Position numbers and translations under genes: made by a program. Of a DNA stretch of 64,000 nucleotides, positions 51,713-63,458 are shown piece by piece. The notes beneath the pieces were generated by a model. That model searched no databases and was not told where the DNA came from. It saw only the letters and a program-made list of their open reading frames with translations. Source of the DNA: Zygaena filipendulae (taxonomy: Eukaryota; Arthropoda; Insecta; Lepidoptera; Zygaenidae); contig OU015670.1 of NCBI GenBank assembly GCA_907165275.2, forward strand, positions 9,513,501 to 9,577,500. The letters are read 5' to 3'. Positions within the stretch are counted from its first letter, which is position 1, and every line of letters starts with the position of its first letter.

Positions 51713-52796
51713 ATTCGAAAAGGCGATACGCCCACAAATCAATGTTTATCATTAATTAGAGATAAGTAGGACAAGCAAACGTAGCATTTGCTTGGATTCT
51801 ATCACAGCTTTTGTAAAATACCTAACTACTGAGTCTCTATTTATGATACCTAACGTAGTTTTATATTTCAAAGTCTAGATTTGTGTTATCAATAGTTTTT
51901 ATTTTATAAAACTTTTTGAATATCACGTTAAAATGTATTTTTTATTGCAAAATAACATACAGTATAGATAGTATACATATTTTAAGATCAAAATTAGCCA
52001 AATCGGTCCACTGAATCAGGGCCTAGTGGTCCAGTCATTCTTAGTCATTTTTGTATAGCCACTAGCCGCGGTCTCACCCGCGATAATTTCGGAGTTCCCT
52101 CTGGAATTCCGAATTTTGAAATAAAGTCGTCCGTTCAGTGGACGACTAGCCACAGCCAAAAAACAAACACGGTTAAATTTTTACTTTTAGTATAGAAATA
52201 CGAATAATAAAGACTTAAGGATCATAATATTATTATTATTATTATCTTATAAGAATAAAGGCCTTCTTTGTACCTACAATTACTTACTACATTATTATTA
52301 GGTAAGTACTTCAACCGTACAACTTGGTTTGTATTGATAATGCCTGATAATTATTTAATTTTTGTGAAAATTGTCAGTTTATGAATTACACTGATTGTAA
52401 CAAAAACACTAACGATTCACACTGTAAATAAAATCATTTTACATTAATTTTTGTTTAATATATTGAATGCTAGCCGTTCCCCGCGGTTTCACCTGCGGTA
52501 ATTTAAGAGTTCCCGCGGGAATTCCGTGATAAAGAATACCCTGACTACGTCCTTCTCTGTAGAGCATCTCCTCGGACGCTTAAAGGAGTAAGTAGCATAA
52601 TATGCCAGCACCATTGTAAGCGAAGGTAGTTAGCCCTGGAAAATATGCATTTCAGAACTTTTTTGCTAGTTGGAATAGAACACAAAATTAACTAGAGATA
52701 GCTCAAAGATATGTTTTTTGTGCAACGCCAGTCGCCATGTTTATGATAATCCCTTCAAATATCTTTTTAAAGCTTGTTCCAAGCTATTGGTCATAA
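51713..52796. other. Unannotated stretch with two Helitron ends
   Basis: Helitron-like 3' ends at 52066-52110 (CCGCGGTCTCACCCGCGATA) and 52474-52530 (TAGCCGTTCCCCGCGGTTTC), both inverse and truncated. The remainder is AT-rich without gene signals. Confidence 0.5.
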
Positions 52797-54070
52797 CAAA
52801 AAAATTAAAACCGACTTCCAAAAACATAAAACTAAAAATCTCAAAATAAAAAGCTAAAAATAACAACATACCGATTTAATCCAAAAGACAAAACACACGT
52901 AATATTATTATTGGTTTGTGCTACCACTAATCGGTTTGAATTCGGTGACAAGCCTCTGCCCACTTGGGTTGTCCTGTTCACAAAAAACTGGTAGCGGGAG
53001 TCGATTTAGCCCATCTACCCCCTCCATATTTGGCTTGTCACCGACTTCATACCGATTAGTGGTAGCACAAACCAATAATAATATTACGTGTGTTTTGTCT
53101 TTTGGATTAAATCGGTATGTTGTTATTTTTAGCTTTTTATTTTGAGATTTTTAGTTTTATGTTTTTGGAAGTCGGTTTTAATTTTTTTGTTAAAAATTTG
53201 TTTATTTCTCGCTTTTAAGTGACTTAGTTCGTAATTTCTCTAAGTTACAATAGCCTAATGTCAACTGCTCATCACCTTTTACAAAATATTGCTTTTCCCG
53301 ACGCAGGGACGTTAATTGTTGAGGAGTTCTCCTGGTACATCATCATCAGTTCCACTTCACCATATACATTGTGACGAACATAAATTGTTTAGAAACCATA
53401 TTAAAGTTAACGAATCGGAATCTGTGAAATACCTATTATTTAGCAGTTCTGATGACCATCTGTGGTCTTCATCATCAGTTCCACTTCTTCAAATTTTACT
53501 TCCCAAAAGCAAATAAACGATTTACTATAAAAAATCCAGAAATCGCTATAGGTGTACCTATAATTTTTGAAGAGTTCCCTCGATTACTCCAAGATCCCAT
53601 CATCAGATCTCGACTTGGTGACAGTGGAATCAATTTGGGAGTATACTCTTTCAAACAAAAAAACAATTTTCGAAATCGCTCCAATCGGAATCCGTGAAAT
53701 ACGTATTATTGTTAAGTAGTTCCGATGACCATCTGGCGTCTTCATCATCAGTTCCACTTCTTCAAATTTTGCTTTCCGAAAGCAAATGAACGATTTACTA
53801 TAAAAAATACCCAAATCGCTATAGGTGTGCCTATAATTTTTGAAGAGTTCCCTCGATTTCTCCAAGATCCCATCATCAGATCTGGACTTGGTGGCAATGG
53901 GACCTAATTGGGAGTATACCCTTTCAAACAAAAAAAGAATTTTTCAAATCGGTCCAACCGTCTTCGAGTAATCGGTGAACATACATAAAAAAAATAAAAA
54001 AAAAAAAAAAAAAAAAAAAACATACATACAATCGAACATAGAACCTCCTCCTTTTTGGAAGTCGGTTAAA
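52797..54070 (+). repeat. Long ACCGACTT repeat with palindromic head, copy 1
   Basis: The head 52797-53192 is a palindrome (arms with ACCGACTTCCAAAAACATAA and GATTTAATCCAAAAGACAAA). The body has ACTGCTCATCACCTTTTACA and GGACGTTAATTGTTGAGGAG and ends TTTTTGGAAGTCGGTTAAAA. A ~275 bp block (GGAATCYGTGAAATAC to AACAAAAAAA) is duplicated in tandem at about 53416-53690 and 53690-53960. A poly-A run of over 25 bases lies at 53996-54020. The conserved frames are just repeat translations. Confidence 0.75.
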
Positions 54071-54099
54071 AAGTAGGCAAATACCTACGTAGGTCGTAC

Positions 54100-54400
54100 G
54101 TACGTAGGTCGATTAATATTAATGTTTTTTTTTGTTAACAAAATCGAAAATTCCGTATGTTGATAACATTTTCTTAATTGAACGTAGTTAATCAAAATTA
54201 TAACTAACGTGTTAGAGGCGCCATCTATTTAATAACATATTTGCTCAGTATTTAATAATAATAAATTGGTGTTCGTCGTTCGATGATGATACGGTGCGAA
54301 ACAAGTAACTACTAGGTAAAAGATTTTGTTATGAATTAGCATTGATTTACTACTGTGAATTAGTTCTACTTTTTGGCGGGAACTTGAGTAGAAATGATCA
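54100..54400. other. Unannotated stretch
   Basis: GGCGCCATCTATTTAATAAC and plain AT-rich sequence; no element ends or gene. Confidence 0.35.
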
Positions 54401-54402
54401 TA

Positions 54403-54624
54403 CTAATATAATTATAAACGCGAAAGTTTGTATGTATGCCTGTATGGTGGATGGATGTATGTTTGTTACTCTTTCACGCAAAAACTACTGGATGGATTTA
54501 AATGAAACTTTACAATAATATAGCTTATATAAGTACATCAGATTAACAAATAGGGTACTTTTTATCCCGGAATTCCCGCGGGAACTCTGAAATTAACGTG
54601 GGTGAAAGCGCGGGGCGCAACTAG
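54403..54624 (+). mobile_element. Helitron-like element
   Basis: ATACTAATATAATTATAAAC start and GGGGCGCAACTAGT end; body as at 10907-11119. Confidence 0.7.
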
Positions 54625-55255
54625 TACCTAATATGCTATGCCAATTATTTCATTTCTATGTTTTGCAATTTATATCAATAATTATATTCGAATTTATTAG
54701 TGATAATTCGTTGAAATAGTGAATTATTAACCAATGCATTTCGATGTAATTACTTCAGAAGAAGAAAAATACAACTGAATTGGCTGTATGGAATTTGCTT
54801 CCTTTGCCTTCCCCATTAGGGTAAATTTAGCAAAAAAAATCAAAGTTTCGTCCTACTACCCACAAATTAACTAGACTTATGTCTATACCTACCTGCTGCG
54901 ATAATTATGATTTTATGAAACTAATTAGGCATAATGCTGAGAAGAAGAAGTCCGCTGAGTGCTGATAGGACTGCAGACTTGATAAAATCCTAGTAGTGAC
55001 TTCAAAGATAATAATAATTTAACGACTGTCGACTTGGGAGACTGACAGCTGCATTACTGTAAGGATTAGAAAATTAAATTTAAACCATAGTATAATTACT
55101 TATCACAAATAAGTAATAACCTGTAATTTCACTGCTCGCTGTACCTACTTGCATCCGTATTCAGTCTAGTTTTGCATTTCAATCACAAACTACTTAGAGG
55201 ATTTTAACTATGTATTCACATCCTTCACCATCGTTTAAACCTTTGTCTATTGCCA

Positions 55256-55393
55256 ATTAAGTCAACTGTGGTTTATTGCGACGCGACGTGTCACGTGGGC
55301 AATGAGCACCAAGCATGGTGCACCAAGCATGGAGAGCACCAAGCATTTAGAGCACCAAGCAAGCAATTTGTGCTGGAGGCCAGGACAGAGGCT
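55256..55393 (+). other. Exon-like segment with GCACCAAGCAT tandem repeats
   Basis: Open for ~46 codons (STVVYCDATCHVGNEHQAWC) between an AAG acceptor-like site and a good donor GGCTG/GTAAGT. Four imperfect GAGCACCAAGCAT units explain part of the frame. I do not recognise it and found no partner exon. Confidence 0.2.
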
Positions 55394-55556
55394 GGTAAGT
55401 ACCTGTTGATTATATTCTTTGCTGTTGTTTTTTATTGGTCAATAGAATAGTGAGGTTGAAGATTGTAAATACACCAAACAGTGCACCAAACCTGGAATGA
55501 GAACCGGCTTTCAAGGGAGACTGACAAAACAGTGCCACTCACGGACATGCAAATTC

Positions 55557-55945
55557 TAGTACAGGAGTCACCAATTAGTTTCGCTCACGCAGGATCCGCT
55601 TTAAGAACGCGCGGTCTTCATCACAATTTATTGAAGAAAATTTATATTAAACAAATGTAATTATGGAAATAACAAAAGTATTTTTTGCAACTACAAAAAC
55701 AAAGTAAAATTGCTTCTAGCAATTTTGTGATGCCAAATAAAGCTATGTCAATGAACAATGTCTATGTCTATTGTTTATTGCTATGAAACAATTTTTTATT
55801 AATATTGTAAAAAATTTTGGTGCAATAAGTACCTATAAAGTATAAATTGTATTGTACATCTGTGTGTATTCTCGCGGTCCACACAAAATGGGTCGACGGT
55901 TCGGATGCATACAGTGGTCCACCATTTGACGACCCCTACCCTAGT
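55557..55945. mobile_element. hAT-like non-autonomous element
   Basis: Left end CTAGTACAGGAGTCACCAAT, right end GACGACCCCTACCCTAGTAC. The ends CAGGRGTC...GACCCCT and the internal CGCTTTAAGAACGCGCGGTC fit hAT non-autonomous elements as I know them. Confidence 0.5.
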
Positions 55946-55966
55946 ACTTTTACCATATAATAAATC

Positions 55967-56163
55967 CTTACTATTATAAATGCGAAAGTAAGTTTGTTTA
56001 TTTGTTGTTAGTTACGCTTTCACACCCCAATGGCTTAACCAATCATCATGAAATTTTGCTCACAGGTTGTCAAGGGTAGGTACAGAGCAGGACAGTACTT
56101 TTTGTCCTAGAATTCCCGCGGGAACTCAGAAATTAACACGGGTGTAACTGTAGGGAACAGCTG
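55967..56163 (+). mobile_element. Helitron-like element
   Basis: CCTTACTATTATAAATGCGA start; the 3' side has CACGGGTGTAACTGTAGGGA then ACAGCTGT, with mutated hairpin and CTAG. Confidence 0.65.
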
Positions 56164-56217
56164 TTAAATAATACTTTACAACACTTAGCTACTTTAGCTA
56201 TATTTATATACTACTAC

Positions 56218-56409
56218 TAGCTGTGCCCTGCGGTTCCACCCGTGTGAGTTTCGGAATTCCCGCAGGAACTCCCTTTAGGGGGATGAAAAATAGATAGTAG
56301 CTGATTCTCAGACCTACTGAAAATGCATAAAAAATGTCATGAGAATCGGTCAAGCCGTTTCGGAGGAGTATGGGAACGAACATTGTGACACAAGAATTTT
56401 ATATATTAG
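56218..56409 (-). mobile_element. Helitron-like element, CCCTTTAGGGGGATG subfamily
   Basis: Starts CTAGCTGTGCCCTGCGGTTC, same body as 8178-8376. Confidence 0.75.
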
Positions 56410-56905
56410 ATACTTTAGCTATAAACTTGTGTTGTGGAAACAAAGCGAGCATGGTGCATACTATATTATATAACTAGACATATTATACCATCAAGTAATT
56501 GAACCAAACCCGGTACCTCTTAGTGGAGAGGCATATATTGTAGATAGCAAAAAGATGCCATTGAGCCATCGCCCTTCACTGAAGTGGATGATTCACCAAT
56601 GTTTTAGTTTCTGGCTAGCACCAACAACAATAATTGCATTTTTAAATCTAACAATAAATATTCCATGTTTATAAAACTGACAAGCTCTGACCAATGACAA
56701 ATAGGGAATCTGTGGTGAAGCAAATGTGTCCATAGTGATCCAATGGTATCTGCCAAAAGAATAATTTGTTTCAGAATTTTGAATGGCAAAATATAGTATA
56801 CCCATTGTGACATTTGGCTGTGTACCTGACTACCTGTCATACAATATAATAGAAAACGTCTTTTTCACACAGCTCAAAATAAAACAAAAAGAAGTAAAGT
56901 ATATT
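56410..56905. other. Unannotated single-copy stretch
   Basis: A stretch with an overlapping pair of - strand frames of ~70 codons (56593-56840) but no splice sites or domain. Not called. Confidence 0.35.
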
Positions 56906-56907
56906 TT

Positions 56908-57895
56908 TAACCGACTTCCCAAAAAGGAGGAGGTTCTCAATTTTTCTGATTGATTTTTTTTTGTATGTTTGTTACGCAATTACTCAAAGACGGTTGGACC
57001 GATTTGGAAAATTCTTTTTTGTTTGCAAGGGTATACTTCAGCTTAGGTCCCATTGCCACCAAGTCGGGATCTGATGATGGGATCTTGGAGAAATCGAGGG
57101 AACTCTTCAAAAATTATAGGCACACCTATAGCGATTTGGATATATTTTATAGTAAATCGTTCATTTGCTTTTGGAAAGCAAAATTTAAGGAAGTGGAACT
57201 GATGATGAAGACCACAGATGGTCATTGGAACTACTCAATAATAGGTATTTCACGGGTTCCGAATCGTTAACTTTAATATGGTTTCTAAAGAATTTATGCC
57301 CATCACAATGTATATGGTGAAGTGGAACTGATGGTGATGTACTAGGAGAACTCTTCAACAATTAACGTCCCTACGTCGGGAAAAGCAATATTTTGTAAAA
57401 GGCGATGAGCAGTTGACATTAGGCTATTGTAACTTAGATAAATTACAAACCAACCCACTGAAAAGCGAGAAATAAACAATATTTTAACAAAAAAATAAAA
57501 ACCGACTTCCAAAAACACAAAACTGAAAAGCTAAAAATAAAATACCGATTTAATCCAAAAGACAAAAATACACATAACATTATTATTGGTTTGTGCTACT
57601 ACTGATCGGTTTGAAGTCGGTGACAAGCCAAATATGGAGTAGATGTGTAGATGGGCTAAGTCCACTCCCGCCACTTAAGCTCGTCGTTAGAAGAGCAACC
57701 CGAATGGGCAGACACAAGCGGGCTTGGTGCCAAGCCCGCTTGTGTCTGCCCAAACTTCAAACCGATCAGTAGTAGCACAAACCAATAATAATATTATGTG
57801 TATTTTTGTCTTCTGGATTAAATCGGTATTTTGTTATTTTTAGCTTTTTAGTTTTGTGTTTTTGGAAGTCGGTTTTTATTTTTTTGTTAAAATTT
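56908..57895 (-). repeat. Long ACCGACTT repeat with palindromic head, copy 2
   Basis: Inverse of 52797-54070. The palindromic head is at 57497-57895, with GACAAGCC...GGCTTG between its arms. It has a single copy of the block that is duplicated in copy 1. Confidence 0.75.
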
Positions 57896-57949
57896 TGTTT
57901 ATGTAATATCAATACAAAACAATATACTTTATTGCACCAAAGATTTTTT

Positions 57950-57986
57950 ACAGATTACCGCGGGTGAATCTGCAGGGCACAGCTAG
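57950..57986 (+). mobile_element. Helitron 3' end fragment
   Basis: ACCGCGGGTGAATCTGCAGG then GCACAGCTAGT; the body is missing. Confidence 0.6.
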
Positions 57987-58139
57987 TTTTTACATATAAA
58001 TGGTGAAGAAGAAGCAGTTCTAGGCTTGATCATAAACATAGCTGGTAAAATTGATAGTTTTCGTACATACCTTAGCGTAAGAATTGGCTATTGAAGACGT
58101 TATAAAATTAAACAATGTACAATGTGTTTTTGTATGTTT

Positions 58140-58740
58140 GGTTGCAGCATGGACCAGGGCGCATCAACATCATCGCTCGACGCGCCGCGACTGCTGGTCA
58201 CCAGAAGGATATTGCTCTCTGTATCGCGTACACCGAGGGACAGATACCATCTCTCTGGGGACCGAATGGCGCGTCAAAGATGGAGCCCACTTTAATGCGC
58301 TGAAGCATCAGGGTGAGAAACTGGACGCTTTATGTGGAAGCGAGCGTGAGCGACCACCAATCAGCTCATCACATATGAAGCCACTTCGACAGCCAGCAGA
58401 CCAGCTCCTCCGGTGCGCAATTTTTCGGAGCCACGAAGGAATAGCAGACTTAGCGGGACAGCGGAGTGGATTGGAAATGCTTTCGTGTCTACCTACACCA
58501 CCAGATGGGGCGACTCGCAAACAGTGCTGGAGCAACCGGAGACTGCGAGCGAGCTGTTCTGAGGGCAACTTCGCAGCTTTGAAGATCTTTGCGCGCCGAA
58601 GTTACTTCTAAAGGAGCAGCAGTACGAAGGCGACGGAGTGCTCTGGTGCTGTGTACGTCATGCCCCCGAAAGGCGAGAGTGGGATTTAAGGTGTAGAAGA
58701 CCAAAAAGGGGAAGACCTAAGAGTGTTCCAGGCAACTAGG
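58140..58740 (+). pseudogene. Internally deleted copy of the R1-clade LINE
   Basis: A 5' region (GAAGCATCAGGGTGAGAAAC, CGACCACCAATCAGC) resembling 58768-59010 is joined directly to a 3' end (CTGAGGGCAACTTCGCAGCT, AAGATCTTTGCGCGCCG) resembling 61145-61190. The reverse transcriptase is missing. This copy precedes the longer one in the same orientation. Confidence 0.6.
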
Positions 58741-58759
58741 GTGTAGCGTTGCATGTTTC

Positions 58760-61260
58760 GGTCGCAGAAGCATCAGGATGAGCAACTGGACGGTGCATGA
58801 GGGAGCGAGTGTGAGCGAACACTAACTCATCACCTTCGGCGTCTCAACATCTGCAGCCGGCACCATCCACCGGCCCAGCACCATCGGCGCGCGATCTCGC
58901 GGAAGAACCGAAGACCTATCGGGACCGCGGAGTGGACCGGAAGCGTTTTCGTTCTTGCCTTCACCACAGGATGGGGCGACTCGTGACCAGTGCCGGGGCT
59001 AACAGAGTTTGCTCCCACTTCTGTAACATCTTGGAGCGTACGGCTTGCGATTGTCTAGGTACAAAAAAGGCAAGGGATGACACCGGGTACGAGTGGTGGT
59101 CTCTTGCCTTGGACAAGCTTCGTGGGGAGTATGGCAGAGCGCGTAGGGCTTGGCAGCGTGCCCGTGCCGCTGGGGGCGACGCTGAGCTCCGTCTCCGCGA
59201 CGCACACCATGCGACCCGCAGCCGTTACCGCAAGGCAATGGCCGAGGCAGAGCTCAGATTTGGCAGGGATATTGCTGAGGCTGGGAACCATGATCCGTGG
59301 GGGTTTGGCGTACAGGGCAACTTTAGGTCGTGTGCGTCCGCCCTCGAACGTGGTTTCCGGCACTCGATTAGTAGAGGGGTTCGCCGACAGTGATGTTGAC
59401 GCGATGCGGGGTCTGCTGTACTCCCTGTGTCCCGACGACGACATTAGCCAGGACTCTGCATATATCGGCGGCTGAGGCTCGCGGTCGCGTGCCTCCCTTC
59501 GGGAGAGGACTCGGAACCGCTTAGCATAGGGCGCATTTGGTGGCACGTCAAACAAATGCCGAACAAGGCACCGGGCCTCGACGGCACCACTGCTCGTATT
59601 CTGCGGCAGGCGTGGCCTGCCTGTAGCAGTGAATTGACCTTCGCGATAGTATCCTGCATACGCGAGGGTATGTTCCCCGAGGTGTCGAAGAGGGGGAGAC
59701 TCATAGTTATCCCTAAAGATAACGGCAAGCCCTTGACGGATCCGAAAGCGTACCGACCAATAACGCTTTTGCGTGTTTTAGGCAAACTGTTGGAGAGGGT
59801 AATACTTGACTGTGTCCCGTCTATCGGGACCAGAGTGTCACCGATAACCGAACCAGCACGGTTTCGTGAGAGGAGGGTCTACGGTGACGGCTCTTCAAGC
59901 CGTCCTTGACGTCCCGCAGTGCACGACGATGCCATACGTTCAGACTATCATGCTAGACATCTCTGGGGCCTTTGACAACGCCTGGTGGCCAATGATCCTT
60001 GTTAAGACCAAGCAGGGTGGCTGCCCACCCAATGTGTACAAAATGCTCTTGGATTATTTCGCAAACAGACTGGTGGGAATGTTTGTGGGGCACCAGGTGG
60101 TGTGAAAGAAATCCACTATGGGATGACCCCAGGGCTCTGTCCTGGGCCCAGCGCTGTGGAACGTCCTCATGGATGACCTAAAGTTACCGCTCCCGGATGC
60201 ATCAAGGATTGTCGCGTACGCTGATGATGTCGCGGTTCTAATAGAGGAGCGGTCCAGGGCGGATATTGAGTGGAAGGCGGACGTGATCCTCAAGGCTGTC
60301 GCTGACTGGGGAACACGAAACCGTCTGGGATTTTCCCCTGCTAAATGCCAGGCGATGACGATTAAGGGCCGTTTTCAGCGGCCGCCGACTATCCGTCTGG
60401 GCGGCGCCTCTGTGAAAGCTGTGACTGAGGCAACACTGCTGGGTGTAGTGATCGACAACACCAGATCATTAGCCCAGCATGCAAGATATAATATGGGCGA
60501 GCGTGCGGCAAATTGCTTTGGCAAAATGTCGCGCGTCTCGGCCAGTTCATGGGGCGTGAGATATAAAGCGTTGAGTTTTGTGTATCGTGGTACGTATGTC
60601 GCCACAACTACTTACGCGGCTCTCGTCTGGTTCCGGCGGGCGGCGCTTCACGTCGTCCGCAGCCCCCTCTTGCGGACACAAAGACCAGCGCTGATTCTAT
60701 TGACAAAGGCATACGGCTCTGTCAGCACCGCTGCCCTCCCAGTCTTAGCGGGGGTTCTCGTGTTGGCAAACAGGAGGACAAAAGGGTGGGTTTGTGCGCC
60801 AAGGAGTGGCGCAGGCGTAAGCGGGATGTTCTCGCGGAGGTCGTCGCGGAGTGGCAGGCGCGATGGGCTGGTGAGTCCAAGGGGCGGGACCTGTTCCGTT
60901 TCTTCCCGGACGTGGGCGTGCGGCTAGACGCAAAACTCGTGGAGCCCGACTACGTGGTCTCTCAGCTGCTGACTGGACACGGCATGTTCAGAGGGAGGTT
61001 GCGGGACCTGTCCCTTAGTGAGACTGGCTTGTGTCACTGCGGGCACGTACTGTGGGATTGCGAGCTGTACGTAGAGGAGCGCCTGGCACTGTTGGATCGA
61101 GTTGTGAAGACGGAAGCGGGACCGGTGTACTTCGAGGATCTGATGAGTTCTGAGGGCAACTTCGCGGCTTTCAAGATCTTCGCGCGTCGGTGGTACCAGA
61201 AACGAAAGCTATTGGAGGATGGGATAACCAAGATTGGTTGGTAGGACCCTGGGTTGGAGT
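58760..61260 (+). mobile_element. R1-clade non-LTR retrotransposon, decayed
   Basis: It holds the linker, reverse transcriptase and C-terminal zinc-knuckle regions of an R1-type ORF2. It has no endonuclease part and no intact ORF1. GC-rich codons contrast with the AT-rich surroundings. Confidence 0.75.
58932..61244 (+). pseudogene. R1-clade LINE ORF2 (reverse transcriptase), frameshifted
   Basis: Frames join in order: a linker rich in R/A/E (LRGEYGRARRAWQRARAAG, 59110-59170); then NKAPGLDGTTARILRQAWPA (from 59559); KAYRPITLLRVLGKLLERVI (59748-59805); LDISGAFDNAWW (59953); PQGSVLGPALWNVLMDDL (60124); and YADDVAVLIEE (60217), the catalytic box. After another shift come LTGHGMFRGRLRDLSLSET and the zinc knuckle CHCGHVLWDCELY (61036) and a stop at 61242-61244. 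Stops interrupt at 60103 and 60121, and at least three frameshifts are needed. The layout is that of R1-clade LINEs. It is inactive. Confidence 0.75.
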
Positions 61261-62080
61261 TGGAGTTGGAGGAGGGTTCTTAGAACCCAGATAGTTGGTA
61301 GGGCTTAAGGTGGGAGGAGTTTGAAGAGTGCAATGGCCAATAGACATCCATGACGTGGAGGCGTCGTGTCACATGTCACGGAGCACAACGCTAGGAGGCT
61401 GCGGTCCAGGATTGCTATTTCGTTTGGTATGAATTCATTTAGTTCACTTATGAAACCTTGAACATCTACAAAGTCAAAATCTTATTTAAAGTTAGCCCAT
61501 GAGTATGGATCTCTTTGACATCAATATGAATTATCAAGCTAAATTAAAAAAAAAAAATTGAGACTCGCTAATCAGTGGTTCGGAATGGAAGAAAAATTAA
61601 CTTTGTAACTATCTACTAGCTATATTTAAATAAGCTCTAACGATTTTCATGAAATTTAGTATGCAGGAGGGTTTCGGGGGCGATTAAGCGATCTAACTAG
61701 GTTTCTTTTTTAGAAAACGTCGAAAGTATTTTCTGGCAATGAAAAATTACTGTTTGGTACTGCTTGTTTAGTTAACAACAGATAGCGCCACCTGTTATCA
61801 AGCAACTTTCTCCGGGTGAAGTTATCACAACAAGCGAAGGTCGGTCGCCCGAATTTTTTTGTTAATGAGACCTTTCTTTCCTTTCCATTTGCCGTTGCTT
61901 CTCGAAAGGTCCTTACAAATTACACTATGAAAGGCGCAGTAATACTGATTATATTTCCTTTATTTTTTGTTAATCAGCGGCTAAGATTTTGAATTAATCA
62001 GAGTAGGTATTAAACAGTTTTAGTTTCATCACAATTGGTTCCTATGAGCATTTTTAAAAGCTTTTATTTAACTTGCAATC
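61261..62080. other. Downstream of the R1 LINE; partly shared repeat
   Basis: 61270-61500 may be LINE 3' UTR or host sequence. 61630-61800 is an inverted match of 50078-50346. No gene. Confidence 0.4.
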
Positions 62081-62081
62081 A

Positions 62082-62153
62082 TGTACTGCAAGATTCCACC
62101 CATACAAAAACATTGTTACATAAACTATGTTTGTACGGGTGGAATCTTGCAGT
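62082..62153. repeat. Small hairpin with 26 bp arms
   Basis: ACTGCAAGATTCCACCCATA and its inverse face each other over ~20 bp. A single arm occurs at 11512-11535 (TTGCAAGATTCCACCCGTGC). Confidence 0.7.
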
Positions 62154-62162
62154 TCAATTTTG

Positions 62163-62436
62163 ACGACCCGATTGGCGCAATGGTCACCATGCCTGCCCGC
62201 TAATCAAGAGGTTCCGGGTTCGATTCCCGGTGGGGGTGGACTTTGTGTGATGAACACAGGGTTCCATTTTCCAGTCTGGGTGTGTATATATATATATCTA
62301 TAGTATCATATATATGTAATAATATGTGTAGTATATACCACGTTTGCTTGGTTTCCGCGACACAAGCTTATAGCTTAGTGTGGGATCAAGTAGATTTGTG
62401 TGTTGTGAAGTGGATTATTATTATTATTATTATTAG
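62163..62436 (+). mobile_element. tRNA-derived SINE, copy 2
   Basis: Nearly identical to 49815-50068, with a longer (ATT)n tail. The A and B boxes are intact, so it keeps a polymerase III promoter. Confidence 0.85.
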
Positions 62437-62594
62437 ATATCATCAACCGACTGAGCTGAAATTCTGTAAGCACGTTTAGTTTGGATGACCATGCATGGCC
62501 TTTTTAGCGCAATCAAATAAAAGCTTTTTTTTTTAATAAGTTATTTGTCCCGTCAACGCCCATTTGAAAAGTTCGCCTCGTTATAATTACGCAG

Positions 62595-62705
62595 CTCCTG
62601 TTCGCAATCGGCGCCCTCTTCGAGCCCCATCTAGTGACAGTTCGCGGAAGTACGCCGCTAGCGGCAGCGGACTGTTCGCCCACGTTCATTGACCGAGCCC
62701 TAGAG
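62595..62705 (+). CDS. Candidate coding exon of an unrecognised gene
   Basis: After ATTACGCAG, 37 codons stay open in phase 0 (LLFAIGALFEPHLVTVRGST, then TFIDRALE), ending at a consensus donor CTAGAG/GTGAGT. GC content is higher than the flanks. It joins in phase with the segment at 63093. I cannot name the protein, and upstream exons were not found. Confidence 0.45.
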
Positions 62706-62807
62706 GTGAGTCAAACATTAACAGACGATCCACCTACTTACTCTGTATATAATAATTATCGCTGACAAATCACAAACGAAGTCTACGTTTTTTCCCTATT
62801 AACTTGT

Positions 62808-63013
62808 CTATACTAATATTATAAAGAGAAAAGGTTTGATTTTTTGTTTGTTTCTTTGTTACGATTTAACTCAAAAACTACTGGACCGATTTCAAAAATT
62901 CTTTCACCATCAGAAAGCCACATTATCCCTGAGTAACATAGGCTATATTGTAATCCGGAATTTCCGCGGGATGACCAAAATTAACGCGGGTGAAACCGCG
63001 GGAAACAGCTAGT
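62808..63013 (+). mobile_element. Helitron-like element between the two candidate exons
   Basis: Starts TCTATACTAATATTATAAAG and ends AACCGCGGGAAACAGCTAG. Complete; it lies in the presumed intron. Confidence 0.8.
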
Positions 63014-63092
63014 CTAGAATAAAGACCTATGCTCACACATAGAAAGAAAGATTTATTACACATCACTATTCACTACTGACGTCACGTTTCAG

Positions 63093-63165
63093 GTCATCAA
63101 AATGGACGGACAGGACGCGCCCACTACAGAGGCTGCGCTCCGTGGAGTCACCCCTACATATTATA
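63093..63165 (+). CDS. Candidate next exon of the same gene (end uncertain)
   Basis: After the acceptor CACGTTTCAG, the frame VIKMDGQDAPTTEAALRGVT continues that of 62595-62705 in phase 0. The exon end is unclear: a GTATAAG at about 63168 is one possible donor; the frame stays open to a TAA at about 63255. Confidence 0.35.
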
Positions 63166-63281
63166 TGTATAAGGCGCGGTCGCATCCTGGAATTTTGAAG
63201 GGTGCCACTAAAAATAAAATATCTAGTCCAGTTTATTGGACCATACACAATTTTTAAAACAAATGAATTTTCATGATCAGT

Positions 63282-63454
63282 AGGGGGAGCACGAATTTTG
63301 TCGCTCTCGTCTAGTCGATATCGAGAATTTTCTTTGTATGGAAAATGAACAGCGCCATCTATCCAGTGTCGTTCATTTTCCATACAAAAAAACGCTTTGA
63401 CATTACGACGATATCGACTAGACGATAGCGAAAAAATTCGTGCTCCCCCTACAG
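63282..63454. mobile_element. Hairpin MITE (GGGGGAGCACGAATTTT), copy 1
   Basis: Ends GGGGGAGCACGAATTTTGTC and its inverse, with a second inner inverted pair TATGGAAAATGAACAGCG and CGTTCATTTTCCATA. TA flanks both sides. Confidence 0.75.
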
Positions 63455-63458
63455 TACC

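Noticed and set aside
53584..57270. Frames GILEKSRELFKNYRHTYSDL shared by 53584-53931 and 56950-57270 as a protein family
   Set aside because: The similarity is explained by the repeats themselves at the DNA level; stops flank them and no start or domain is seen.
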